Source: Massilia sp. KIM (GTDB lineage: Bacteria > Pseudomonadota > Gammaproteobacteria > Burkholderiales > Burkholderiaceae_D). Taken from it: a stretch of DNA of 64,000 nucleotides. A model generated the notes under the pieces. The model was given only the letters and a program-made list of their open reading frames with translations. It had not been told where the DNA came from and did not search any database. Each line of letters opens with the position of its first letter. Positions within the stretch are counted from its first letter, which is position 1. The translations under genes were made by a program, and so were the position numbers. The stretch is taken from positions 124,001-188,000 of the forward strand of contig NZ_MVAD01000002.1 in NCBI RefSeq assembly GCF_002007115.1, given 5' to 3'. Positions 19,928 to 28,506 of this stretch are shown piece after piece.

Positions 19928-20731
19928 TCAGCGCGGCGCCGCCGCCATGCGGCGGCGGACCAGCAGCATGCCGCCCAGGCCGGCGGCCAGCAGCGGCAGC
20001 GAGCCTGGCAGGGGCACGCCCTTGCCGAGCGAGGTCATGCCCTCGATCACGTCGTTCTGGCAGGTTTCGCCCCAGTGCATGGCCAGGGTCGAATAGTTCG
20101 CCAGGCCGCTGTTGGCGATGTTGATGCTGAAGGTCAGCGACTGGTCGGCCAGCACCTTCCAGGTTCCCACCAGGCCGGTGTTGCTCACCGTCGAGGAACT
20201 AGTCTTGACTCCCGTCGCCTGGCCCTCGCGGTAGGTGCAGTCCACCCCCAGCTTGCAGCTCATGAAGGATTCGGTGTTGCGGATGTTCTGCGCATTCGTA
20301 GCGCCGTTCAGCTCGTACAGCTTGAAGGTGCCGCCGGTGTTGCTGAAACGGTTGTCCAGGGCGAAGCCGTATTCCCACAGGGTGCCGTTGGAGGCATTGT
20401 CCTTGGCGTGGTGCACGTCGGTGCCGAAGGGATTCCATTTCTCCGCCAGGAACAGGTCGCCATACCCGATGCCGCCCGAGGCCATGTTGGGCGCGACGCC
20501 TGCGTGACCGGCGAAGTTGGTCGAGATCACGATGGTCAGCACGTCGCCGACCCGGGTGATGTTCGCGCCCTTGATGTCGTACACGCTGCCGCCGATCACG
20601 TCGCCCGAACCGTGGTCGTTGCCGCCCCAATAACCGTCGACGGCGGAATCGCTGATGTCTCCGGCGTGCGCAGCCTGGGCGGCGAGCAGCGACAGGGCGG
20701 CCAGGGCACTGGTGAGCAAGGGTTTCATCAT
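19928..20731 (-). CDS. PEP-CTERM-sorted exported protein
   Basis: 267 aa, with a signal peptide (LLTSALAALSLLAAQAAHA, cleavage near residue 22) and at the far C-terminus the PEP-CTERM tripartite signal: VPLPGS, a hydrophobic helix (LPLLAAGLGGMLLV) and a basic cluster (RRR). Such proteins are processed by an exosortase and exported to the surface with exopolysaccharide. The mature domain (about 23-235) resembles secreted all-beta PEP-CTERM proteins (VDGYWGGNDHGSGDVIG ... WEYGFALDNRFS) but no catalytic motif is recognised. Start at 20731 or 20728 (tandem ATG); no strong Shine-Dalgarno sequence. A sigma-54 promoter lies directly upstream. It is divergent from the PrsT-type TPR gene. No exosortase gene is in the window. 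Confidence 0.88.
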   Translation of the reverse strand: MMKPLLTSALAALSLLAAQAAHAGDISDSAVDGYWGGNDHGSGDVIGGSVYDIKGANITRVGDVLTIVISTNFAGHAGVAPNMASGGIGYGDLFLAEKWNPFGTDVHHAKDNASNGTLWEYGFALDNRFSNTGGTFKLYELNGATNAQNIRNTESFMSCKLGVDCTYREGQATGVKTSSSTVSNTGLVGTWKVLADQSLTFSINIANSGLANYSTLAMHWGETCQNDVIEGMTSLGKGVPLPGSLPLLAAGLGGMLLVRRRMAAAPR

Positions 20732-20764
20732 GGTCGAGGTGTCAAGGAATGGTAGGCAGGGCGA

Positions 20765-20780
20765 TGCATAAATCATGCCA
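20765..20780 (-). promoter_or_regulatory. Sigma-54 (RpoN) promoter of the PEP-CTERM gene
   Basis: Read on the minus strand the site is TGGCATG-ATTT-ATGCA, against the consensus TGGCAYR-N4-TTGCW: one mismatch, correct GG-to-GC spacing. Transcription would start near 20754, about 23 bases before the ATG. Sigma-54 control of PEP-CTERM genes through PrsK/PrsR is known in floc-forming betaproteobacteria, so the position beside this gene is meaningful. The activator site was not identified. Confidence 0.8.
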
Positions 20781-20862
20781 ATTGGAAATTTCTAGCAAAA
20801 TCAAGCGCTTGCTTTTTTACCCGCAAAAACAACAGTGCCCGGTGTAAAAATTTCCGACGAGA

Positions 20863-20892
20863 TTGACTGGCGTTAAAGCAACAAATCATAAT
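20863..20892 (+). promoter_or_regulatory. Putative sigma-70 promoter of the PrsT-type gene
   Basis: TTGACT (20863-20868), an 18-base spacer and CATAAT (20887-20892). Each hexamer has one mismatch. It is placed about 26 bases before the ATG of the TPR gene, on the strand opposite to the sigma-54 promoter of its divergent neighbour. Confidence 0.55.
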
Positions 20893-20918
20893 CGATCATA
20901 AACACCTCGTCGAGAATA

Positions 20919-23723
20919 ATGATGTCCGAACAGCAAGTAAAACGTCGCATCTGGTCCACACGGTGGATACTCGGCGGCGCCGTCCTCGTCGGTGGGGCGG
21001 CGCTGGGAAGCGCGCTTTACCTGCAGGCCCGGCAGGCGCCGGTGGCCGAACTGCGGCGCGACGCGACGCTGCGCCAGCAGCGCGGCGACTACGACGCGGC
21101 CATCATCCAGCTCAAGAACGCGATCGAGGCGCAGCGCGGCGACCCTGCGCTGCGCCTGCAACTGGCGCGGGTCTATCTCGACAGCGGCGATTCCGAGTTC
21201 GCCGAAAAGGAAGCGCGCGAGGCGATGCGTCTCGGCATTCCCTCCGCCGAAGCCAGGCCGGTGCTGCTCCAGTCCCTGCTGCTGCAGGCCCGCTACGACA
21301 AGGCCCTGGAAGAAAGCGAGGGCGTGGCCGCCGGCGGCGACCCCGTGCTGCGCACCGCGCGCGCCGACGCCCTGCGCGGCCTGGGCCGGCTGGACGAAGC
21401 GCGCCAGCTCTACGAAGCCGTGCTCGCCGAGGCGCCGGGCACGGTCTCCGCCATGGTCGGCCTCGGCCGGCTGGCCCTGCGCAGCGGCCGCGCCGACGAA
21501 GCGGCGACCCTGTGCGCGCGCGCCCTGGCGGCCCGGCCCGACGACGCCACGGCCCTGCTGTTCCAGGCCGACCTGCACCGCAGCGCCGGGCGCGGCGCGG
21601 ACGCGATGCGCGTGTACGAGCGCATCCTGGCGCTCAACCCGGGTCACCGCTCCGCCCACATCCTCAAGGCCGACCTCGCGATCACGCTCGGCCAGTACGA
21701 GCAGGCGCGCAAGGACCTGGACGCGGCGCGCAGGCTGACCCCCAACAGCATCCTGCTGGCCTATACCGAGGCCCTGCTGAACTTCTCGCAGGGGCGCCAC
21801 GAGCCGGCCCAGGAAGCCCTGCGGCGCCTGCTGCGGGTCGCGCCCGACCACATGCCCAGCGTGCTGCTGGCCGGCGCCCTGAGCCTGAACCTGAACGAGC
21901 CCTATCAGGCCGAGAACCACCTGCGCCATTACCTGAAGTACGACCCGGACAACCTCTATGCCCGCAAGATGCTGGCCGCCGCCCTGCTCAGGAGCGGCCA
22001 GACCAAGGAGGCGATGGCGGTGCTGGCGCCGCTGCTCGAAGCGGGCGGCAAGGACGTCCAGCTGATGGCGCTGGCGGCCGAGACCCACCTGCAGGCCCAC
22101 AGCTTCGGCAAGGCGGTCGAACTGTTCCAGCAGGCCAGCGCGCTGGCGCCCGAGGTGGCGGAGCTGCGCGCTTCGCTGGGCTTGAGCAAGCTGGGCGCGG
22201 GAGAACTGGAGAGCGCGCTGGGCGACCTGCGCGCCGCCACGGAGCTGGATCGCGGCGCGGTCGACGCCGGCGTGGCCCTGGTGCGCACCGAGATGCGCCT
22301 GCAGCGCCTGGACCGCGCGCTGGCCGCGGCCGAGAGCCTGGCGGCGGCGCATCCGCGCAGCGCCGTGGTGACCGACCTGAAAGGCAGCGTGCACCTGGCC
22401 ATGGGCGAGCAGGACAAGGCGCGCGACCATTTCGAGAAAGCGCTGGCGCTGCGCGCCGACTACTACCCGGCGGCCGCCCACCTGGGCGAGATGGCGCTGG
22501 CCAGGCAGGACTTCGGCGCCGCGCGCGCCCGCCTGACGGCTTTCCTGGACAAGAACAAGGACCACGTCGAAGCCCTGAGCGCGCTCGCCACCGTGGCCGA
22601 GCGCGCGGGCAAGCCGCAGGAGGCGACCCAATGGCTGGAGCGGGCCGCCGCCGCCACCAGCGCGCCGGGGCCGTCCGTGAACCTGATCGGGCAATACCTG
22701 CGCACCGGGCAGACCCAGAAAGCGCTCGACCTGGCCGGCGGGCTGCAGGTGAGCCATCCGTCCAACCCGGATCTGCTCGACCTGCTCGGCAAAGGCCAGC
22801 TGGCCAACGGACAGATGGAAGAAGCCCTGGCCACCTACCGCAAGCTGGCGGTCGCCCTGCCGCGCTCGGCGCAGGCGCGCATGCAGGTGGGCGCGCTGGA
22901 AGTGCTGCTCAAGCAGGAGATCGCGGCCGAGAGCAGCTTCAAGGAAGTGCTGGCGATCCAGCCCGACTTCCCGGCCGCGCAACTGGCCCTGGCCGAACTC
23001 CACGTGCGCAAGGGCAGGCACGAGCTGGCCCTGATGATGGCGAGCCAACTGCAGCGCCGCCATCCCAAGGCCTCGGCCGGCCACCAGCTCGAGGGCGACA
23101 TCCTGATGGCGCGCCAGCAGCCGGCGCGCGCGCTCGAGGCTTACGGGCGCGCCTTCGCCCTCACGCCGAACGCCGAGCTGACCATCAAGATCAGCCATGC
23201 GCTGCGCCTGGCCGGCAAGCCGGACCAGGCCACCGCGCGCCTGGCGCAATGGCTGCGCGCGCATCCGGACGACCTGCGGGTGCAGCTGTTCCGGGCCGAG
23301 AGCCTGATGCGCGAGGCGAAGCACGCGCAGGCGGCGGCCCAGCTGGAAGCGATCCTGGCCAGGCATCCGCAGCAGGTGGCGGCGCTCAACAACCTGGCGC
23401 TGACCTACCAGCGCATGGGGGACAAGCGGGCGCGCGGCGTCGCCGAAAAGGCGGTGGCGGCGGCCGGCGGGCAGCCGGGCGTGGTGGACACGCTGGCCTG
23501 GATCCTGGTGGAGGAGGGCGAGGTGGCGCGCGGGCTGGCGATGCTGAAGGAGGCGCATGCGAAGGCGCCGCAGGCGCGCGACATCCGCTACCACCTGGCG
23601 GTGGCCCTGTCGCGTTCCGGCGACCGGGCGGCGGCGCGCCAGCATCTCGAAGGACTGCTCGCGGCCAGGAGCGGCTTCCCCGAAGCGGAGAACGCGAAGC
23701 GCTTGCTGGCGTCCTTGCGCTAG
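20919..23723 (+). CDS. PrsT-type PEP-CTERM-system TPR-repeat protein
   Basis: A 934-aa protein made almost wholly of tetratricopeptide repeats (about 45-930), such as GDYDAAIIQLKNAIE near the start and the family-like ending DTLAWILVEEGEVARGLAML then DIRYHLAVALSRSGDRAAARQHLE. This order matches the PEP-CTERM-system TPR lipoproteins (PrsT) found in exosortase/EPS loci, where they are thought to serve exopolysaccharide or protein export. Unlike classical PrsT, the N-terminus shows no lipobox cysteine; a single transmembrane segment (WILGGAVLVGGAALGSALYL, about 17-36) would anchor it in the inner membrane facing the periplasm. Divergent from a PEP-CTERM gene, upstream of a c-di-GMP signalling operon. 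Two tandem ATGs mark the start. Confidence 0.82.
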   Translation: MMSEQQVKRRIWSTRWILGGAVLVGGAALGSALYLQARQAPVAELRRDATLRQQRGDYDAAIIQLKNAIEAQRGDPALRLQLARVYLDSGDSEFAEKEAREAMRLGIPSAEARPVLLQSLLLQARYDKALEESEGVAAGGDPVLRTARADALRGLGRLDEARQLYEAVLAEAPGTVSAMVGLGRLALRSGRADEAATLCARALAARPDDATALLFQADLHRSAGRGADAMRVYERILALNPGHRSAHILKADLAITLGQYEQARKDLDAARRLTPNSILLAYTEALLNFSQGRHEPAQEALRRLLRVAPDHMPSVLLAGALSLNLNEPYQAENHLRHYLKYDPDNLYARKMLAAALLRSGQTKEAMAVLAPLLEAGGKDVQLMALAAETHLQAHSFGKAVELFQQASALAPEVAELRASLGLSKLGAGELESALGDLRAATELDRGAVDAGVALVRTEMRLQRLDRALAAAESLAAAHPRSAVVTDLKGSVHLAMGEQDKARDHFEKALALRADYYPAAAHLGEMALARQDFGAARARLTAFLDKNKDHVEALSALATVAERAGKPQEATQWLERAAAATSAPGPSVNLIGQYLRTGQTQKALDLAGGLQVSHPSNPDLLDLLGKGQLANGQMEEALATYRKLAVALPRSAQARMQVGALEVLLKQEIAAESSFKEVLAIQPDFPAAQLALAELHVRKGRHELALMMASQLQRRHPKASAGHQLEGDILMARQQPARALEAYGRAFALTPNAELTIKISHALRLAGKPDQATARLAQWLRAHPDDLRVQLFRAESLMREAKHAQAAAQLEAILARHPQQVAALNNLALTYQRMGDKRARGVAEKAVAAAGGQPGVVDTLAWILVEEGEVARGLAMLKEAHAKAPQARDIRYHLAVALSRSGDRAAARQHLEGLLAARSGFPEAENAKRLLASLR

Positions 23724-24117
23724 CCGCCGGATCGCCACTGTCCCCGGATCGACCCGTTTTCCTCGGCATCATGGGCGCGGATGGAAAGCTTTCCGAACGC
23801 GTGGGTTCGGACGCAACAGTTTATAGATACTGTTGAAATAATATTTCACATATGCATGTTGAACGTAATATTATTTCAAGACTGTAAATTCAACATGTTG
23901 CTTCGTTACCATTAGAGGAACATCTCGGCAACAGTTTTTCCCGAAACTATTGTTCCCGATCAGAAATGTATATATGCTAAGATAAGTTTTTTACATCCGG
24001 AACAACAGGCCCAATCCCCGCTTGTTCGATGGATGAAAAAACCAGATCTTGTGGCAATCCGCGTGCACCGGGCAGCCACCTTCCAACCTTCGACAAGTGG
24101 CGGCCGTGTTTAACAAC
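23724..24117. other. AT-rich intergenic region with three interleaved inverted repeats
   Basis: A 394-base gap, sharply AT-rich in its middle. Perfect inverted repeats seen: CAACAGT/ACTGTTG (23814-23835, 8-base loop); TTGAAATAATATT/AATATTATTTCAA (23833-23879, 21-base loop); CATGTTGAA/TTCAACATG (23855-23897). The three overlap, so alternative structures exclude one another. Further on an extended -10 box TGC-TAAGAT lies at 23975-23983, before the kinase gene. No ORF, tRNA or known riboswitch is recognised. Likely a regulatory region for the signalling operon. Confidence 0.6.
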
Positions 24118-26268
24118 ATGCACCAATCAGACCAGGATATCCGCAATCGATTGCTGATTGCCCGTCTGCCGGCGATGCCGCAGATCCTCGTCAGGCTGAT
24201 CGAGCACCTGCAGGCGGACGACCTGGGGATGCCGGAACTCGCCGCCCTGATCTCGAAGGACGCCGGCATGACCGGCAAGCTGCTGGCGGTCGCCAACAGC
24301 TCCGCCTACCACCGCAACGGCCGCACCCCGAATCTCGAACAGTCCCTGGTCTCGCTCGGGACCGACATGATCAAGACGCTGGTGATCAGCGACTCGGTGT
24401 TCCAGACCTTCAATTCCTTCCCGCATTCGGGCAGCACCGACCTGCGCGCCTTCTGGAAGAATTCGCTCACCGCCGCCATGCTGGCGCGCGAGATCGCGCG
24501 CGCCCTCGACTATCCGCACCTGGAAGAGGCCTACCTGGCCGGCCTGCTGCACAACGTCGGCCGCTTGGCCCTGCTGGCCACCGCGCCCAAGGAATACGGC
24601 TTCAACTTCACCGCGCGCGACGACGAAGACCTGTGCGCGGTCGAGCAGCGCACCCTGCAGATCACCCACGCCGAAGCCGGCGCCTGGCTGATCGAACGCT
24701 GGCAGCTCGATTCCTTCCTGGCCGACGCGGTGCTCTACCACCACGAAGCGAGCGACCGCCTGGAATCGGCCCACCCCCTGATCCGCAGTGTGCGCCTGGC
24801 CCACGTGCTGGCCAGCCACGCCGGCGACGCCGCCGCCGTACACGAGGCGGCGGCACTGTGCGGCCTCGATGCGCAGCAGGCCCTGCAACTGCTAGAAGGG
24901 GCCGCGCGCCAGGTCGAGAAGGCCGCCGCCCACCTGGGCATCGAGCTGGCCGGGGCCGACGACATTCCCGCGCCGCCGGCCTTCGCGCCGCCGCCCGTGG
25001 ACCCCGTGCAGCAGCGCCTGTCCGAGGAAGTGCGCAACATGGTGCTGGTGTCCGAGGTCGGCCAGGCCCTGGCGCGCCAGCAGGGCGAATCGGGCCTGCT
25101 GGAAGCGATGACGCGCACCGCGCGCATCCTCTTCGATTTCGAGAACGCCGTGGTCCTGCTGGAGAATCCGACCGGCCACGCCCTGGTGGGCGCGCCCACC
25201 GCCGGCAGCCAGCGCATCGCCGAATTCGCCGTGCCCCTGGCCAAGGGCGGCCCGGTGGCCAAGAGCGCGCTCGAACGCCGCCCGGCCTTCGTCCAGCGCG
25301 AGCGCCAACCGATCGGCATGGCCGAGGAGCAGCTGCTGCGCATGCTCGGCACCGACAGCCTGGTCTGCCTGCCCCTGGTGGCCGGCGCGCGCTGCCTCGG
25401 GGTGCTGATCGGCGGCGTCGCCGCCTGGCAGCTGCCGCTCTGCCAGCGCCGCGAGCGCTTCATGCAGGCCTTCGGCGCCCAGGCCGCGACCGCGCTCGAG
25501 AACCTGCTGTCCGAACGCGGCCACGCGCGCCGCCAGCTGGCCAGCGTGGCCGAGGATTACCGCGAAGCCTCGCGCCGCGTGGTGCACGAGGTGAACAACC
25601 CGCTCTCGATCATCAAGAACTACCTGAGCGTGTTGGACAGCAAGCTGGCGCGCCAGGAGCCGGTCAGCGGCGAACTCTCGATCCTGAACGAAGAGATCGA
25701 CCGCGTCGGCCAGCTGATCGGCAGCCTGGCCGAGCTCAAGCCGATGGACGCCGGCCCGCGCGCGACCGACGTGGCCAAGGTGGTCGACGACGTGCTGCGC
25801 CTGTTCCGCTCCAGCGGCTTCGTGCCGGCCACGGTGCAGATCGACGCCCAGATGCACGAGGAGGCCGGGCGCATCGACGGCGACGCCGACGTCCTCAAGC
25901 AGATCCTGGTGAACTTGGTCAAGAACGCGGTCGAAGCCTTGACCCCAGGCGGCGGCCGCATCGAGATCCAGAACCGCGGCCACGTCAACCGCGAGCGCCA
26001 GCTCTACGTCGAGCTGGTGGTCAGCGACGACGGCCCCGGCCTGTCGCGCGAAGTGCTGGCCAACCTGTTTTCGCCGGTGCGCAGCACCAAGGACGGCGCG
26101 CATCACGGCCTCGGCCTGTCGATCGTGCACAGCCTGGTCAAGAAGCTGGGGGGGCACATCGCCTGCCGCAGCGGACGCACCGGCACCGCATTCGAAATCC
26201 TCCTGCCGGCGTGGTCCGGCGCCGGCACGGCGGTCGCCCTGCCGGCGCGCGCGCTCGGCTCCGCATAA
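24118..26268 (+). CDS. HDOD-GAF sensor histidine kinase
   Basis: A 716-aa soluble hybrid signalling protein. An HDOD domain occupies about 13-215 (RLPAMPQILVRLIEH, ISKDAGMTGKLLAVANSSAY, AGLLHNVGRLALL), a GAF-like domain about 305-460, and a histidine-kinase core from about 480: phospho-acceptor His490 in RRVVHEVNNPLSI, N-box LVKNAVEAL near 600, G1 DDGPGLS near 637 and G2 GLGLSIV near 664. No membrane helix, so it senses an internal signal. The next gene, 21 bases on, encodes a receiver with GGDEF-EAL, its evident partner. ATG at 24118 is chosen; upstream TTG/GTG would add a short unstructured stretch. HDOD fused to a kinase is an uncommon layout. Signal unknown. Confidence 0.88.
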   Translation: MHQSDQDIRNRLLIARLPAMPQILVRLIEHLQADDLGMPELAALISKDAGMTGKLLAVANSSAYHRNGRTPNLEQSLVSLGTDMIKTLVISDSVFQTFNSFPHSGSTDLRAFWKNSLTAAMLAREIARALDYPHLEEAYLAGLLHNVGRLALLATAPKEYGFNFTARDDEDLCAVEQRTLQITHAEAGAWLIERWQLDSFLADAVLYHHEASDRLESAHPLIRSVRLAHVLASHAGDAAAVHEAAALCGLDAQQALQLLEGAARQVEKAAAHLGIELAGADDIPAPPAFAPPPVDPVQQRLSEEVRNMVLVSEVGQALARQQGESGLLEAMTRTARILFDFENAVVLLENPTGHALVGAPTAGSQRIAEFAVPLAKGGPVAKSALERRPAFVQRERQPIGMAEEQLLRMLGTDSLVCLPLVAGARCLGVLIGGVAAWQLPLCQRRERFMQAFGAQAATALENLLSERGHARRQLASVAEDYREASRRVVHEVNNPLSIIKNYLSVLDSKLARQEPVSGELSILNEEIDRVGQLIGSLAELKPMDAGPRATDVAKVVDDVLRLFRSSGFVPATVQIDAQMHEEAGRIDGDADVLKQILVNLVKNAVEALTPGGGRIEIQNRGHVNRERQLYVELVVSDDGPGLSREVLANLFSPVRSTKDGAHHGLGLSIVHSLVKKLGGHIACRSGRTGTAFEILLPAWSGAGTAVALPARALGSA

Positions 26269-26289
26269 GCCCGGCCCCCAAGACTCACG

Positions 26290-28503
26290 ATGAACGCGAA
26301 ACCCGCCACCCTGCTGCCCGGCGAACCCGCTCCGATATCCGGCACCCTCGAACAGGACAGCCTGCCGCGCCTGCTGCTGGTCGACGACGAACCGCGCCTG
26401 CTGTCCTCCCTCCACGAACTGCTGCAAGGACGCGGCTACCGCCTGGTCACCGCGTCCTCGGGCAGCGAAGCCCTTGCCCAGCTCTCGCGCCAGCGCTTCG
26501 ACCTGGTCCTGCTCGACCTGCGCCTGCCGGACATCGGCGGCCACGACATCATGGACTTCATCAACGAGAAGGGCATCGACGCCGACGTGATCGTGATGAG
26601 CGGCGAGGTCGGCATCGAGGCGGCGATCGGCGCCCTCAAGCGCGGCGCCTACGACTACCTGCGCAAGCCCTACAGCCGCGAAGAGCTCCTGACCACGGTC
26701 TCGAACGCGCTGCAGCGGCGCCGCCTGGCGGCCGACAACGAGCGCATCGCGACCCAGCTCGAAAACTCGGAGAAGATGTACCGCTACCTGGTGGACTCTT
26801 CGCCCGACATCATCTACACCCTCAACCACGAAGGCCGCTTCACCTTCGTGAACGACCGCGCCTACCAGCTGCTGGGCTACACGCGCGAAGAGCTGCTCGG
26901 CCAGCACTATTCGATCCTGGTGCACGAGGAAGACCTGGAGCGTGCGCGCTACGTGTTCAACGAGCGCCGGGTCGACGAGCGCGCCTCGCGCAACGTCGAA
27001 CTGCGCCTGAAGTGCCGCGGCGGCAATGGCCACGACCGCACCTTCAACAACACCCTGATGACGATCTCGCTCAACGCGATCGGCATGCACGTGCCCGACC
27101 AGGAGGTGAAGAAGCTCGAGTTCTTCGGCACCTACGGCGTGGCGCGCGACATCACCGACCGCAAGCGCGCCGAGGAAGTCATCTCCTACCAGGCCTACCA
27201 CGACATCCTGACCGACCTGCCGAACCGCATCCTGTTCAAGGACCGCCTCGGCCTGGCCGTCATCCAGGCCAAGCGCAAGCAGACCGAGCTCGCGGTGATG
27301 TTCATCGACCTCGACCGCTTCAAGCTGGTCAACGACACCCTCGGCCACGTCAAGGGCGACGAGCTGCTGCAGCAGGCCGCGCGCCGCCTCAAGGATTGCC
27401 TGCGCAAGGGCGACACCCTGGCGCGCCAGGGCGGCGACGAATTCACCATCGTGCTGCCCGAGCTGCGCGACCGCGACGACGCCCGCGTCATCGCCGACAA
27501 GTTCCTCGAGACCCTGCAGAAGCCCTTCGACCTGGACGGCCACGAAGTCCACATCTCGGCCTCGATCGGCATTGCGATCTACCCCAGCGACGGCGAATCC
27601 ATCGACGAGCTGCTGCGCCACGCCGACATCGCCATGTACCAGGTCAAGGCCCTGGGCAAGAACGGCCACAGCTTCTACCACACCTCGATGCTGGACGTGT
27701 CGCACCAGAAGATCGCGCTCGAGCAGGCGCTGCGCCGCGCGCTCGAGCAGGACGAGCTGGAGATGTACTACCAGCCCCAGATCGACGCCATTACCGGCCG
27801 CATCGTCGGCGCCGAGGCCCTGATGCGCTGGAACCACCCGACCCGCGGCCTGCTGTCGGCCGGCGAGTTCCTGCCCTTCGCCGAAGAGAACGGCCTGATG
27901 CTGCCGATCTCGGACTGGATGATCGGCGCCCTGTGCCGCGACATGCTGCACTGGAAGACGGTCGGCGGCGGCAACGTGCGCCTGTCGCTCAACCTCTCGC
28001 CCCAGTACCTCGACCGCGGCGACTTCTTCGAGAAGATGCGCGGCGCCCTGGTGCGCTACGGGATCGCGCCGGGCCAGATCGAGGTCGAGATCACCGAGAA
28101 CATCGCGATCCGCAATCCGCAATACGCGATCGAGCAGCTCAACAAGCTGTGCCAGCTCGGCGTCTCGGTCGCGATCGACGACTTCGGCACCGGCTACTCC
28201 TCGCTCTCTTACCTGCATCGCTTCCCGATCCACACGGTCAAGATCGACCAGTCCTTCGTGAAGGAGATCCACGAGGAGAACGGACACTACCCGGTGATCC
28301 TGGCGATCATCTCGATCGCGCGCGGCCTGGGCCTGAACCTGATCGCCGAAGGTGTCGAGACCGAGGAGCAGGCGCGCTACCTGCGCTCCAACGGCTGCCT
28401 GACCATGCAGGGCTACCTCTACTACCGTCCGATCTCGCTGCAGGACTTCATCGCCGCGTTGCGCGCGCAATCCAGCCCGAACCTGCGCGCCGTCCAGGCC
28501 TAA
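26290..28503 (+). CDS. Response regulator with PAS, GGDEF and EAL domains (c-di-GMP turnover)
   Basis: A 737-aa cytoplasmic protein in the order receiver (27-145, phospho-acceptor Asp76 in DLVLLDLRLPD, conserved Lys126), PAS (about 160-290), GGDEF (about 300-460) and EAL (about 475-725). The diguanylate cyclase site is intact (GGDEF at 381-385) with an RKGD inhibitory I-site five residues before it. The phosphodiesterase site is also intact (EAL at 509-511, DDFGTGYSS at 630-638, AEGVE near 686). It can therefore in principle both make and degrade c-di-GMP, with phosphorylation by the upstream HDOD kinase as the likely switch. It ends 3 bases before the Sel1 gene, indicating one operon. Net activity cannot be predicted. 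Confidence 0.92.
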   Translation: MNAKPATLLPGEPAPISGTLEQDSLPRLLLVDDEPRLLSSLHELLQGRGYRLVTASSGSEALAQLSRQRFDLVLLDLRLPDIGGHDIMDFINEKGIDADVIVMSGEVGIEAAIGALKRGAYDYLRKPYSREELLTTVSNALQRRRLAADNERIATQLENSEKMYRYLVDSSPDIIYTLNHEGRFTFVNDRAYQLLGYTREELLGQHYSILVHEEDLERARYVFNERRVDERASRNVELRLKCRGGNGHDRTFNNTLMTISLNAIGMHVPDQEVKKLEFFGTYGVARDITDRKRAEEVISYQAYHDILTDLPNRILFKDRLGLAVIQAKRKQTELAVMFIDLDRFKLVNDTLGHVKGDELLQQAARRLKDCLRKGDTLARQGGDEFTIVLPELRDRDDARVIADKFLETLQKPFDLDGHEVHISASIGIAIYPSDGESIDELLRHADIAMYQVKALGKNGHSFYHTSMLDVSHQKIALEQALRRALEQDELEMYYQPQIDAITGRIVGAEALMRWNHPTRGLLSAGEFLPFAEENGLMLPISDWMIGALCRDMLHWKTVGGGNVRLSLNLSPQYLDRGDFFEKMRGALVRYGIAPGQIEVEITENIAIRNPQYAIEQLNKLCQLGVSVAIDDFGTGYSSLSYLHRFPIHTVKIDQSFVKEIHEENGHYPVILAIISIARGLGLNLIAEGVETEEQARYLRSNGCLTMQGYLYYRPISLQDFIAALRAQSSPNLRAVQA

Positions 28504-28506
28504 GTC

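Noticed and set aside
20886..23738. A 950-codon antisense frame opposite the PrsT-type gene
   Set aside because: Arises from third-position GC bias and TPR repetition; no signal peptide, motif or ribosome binding site.
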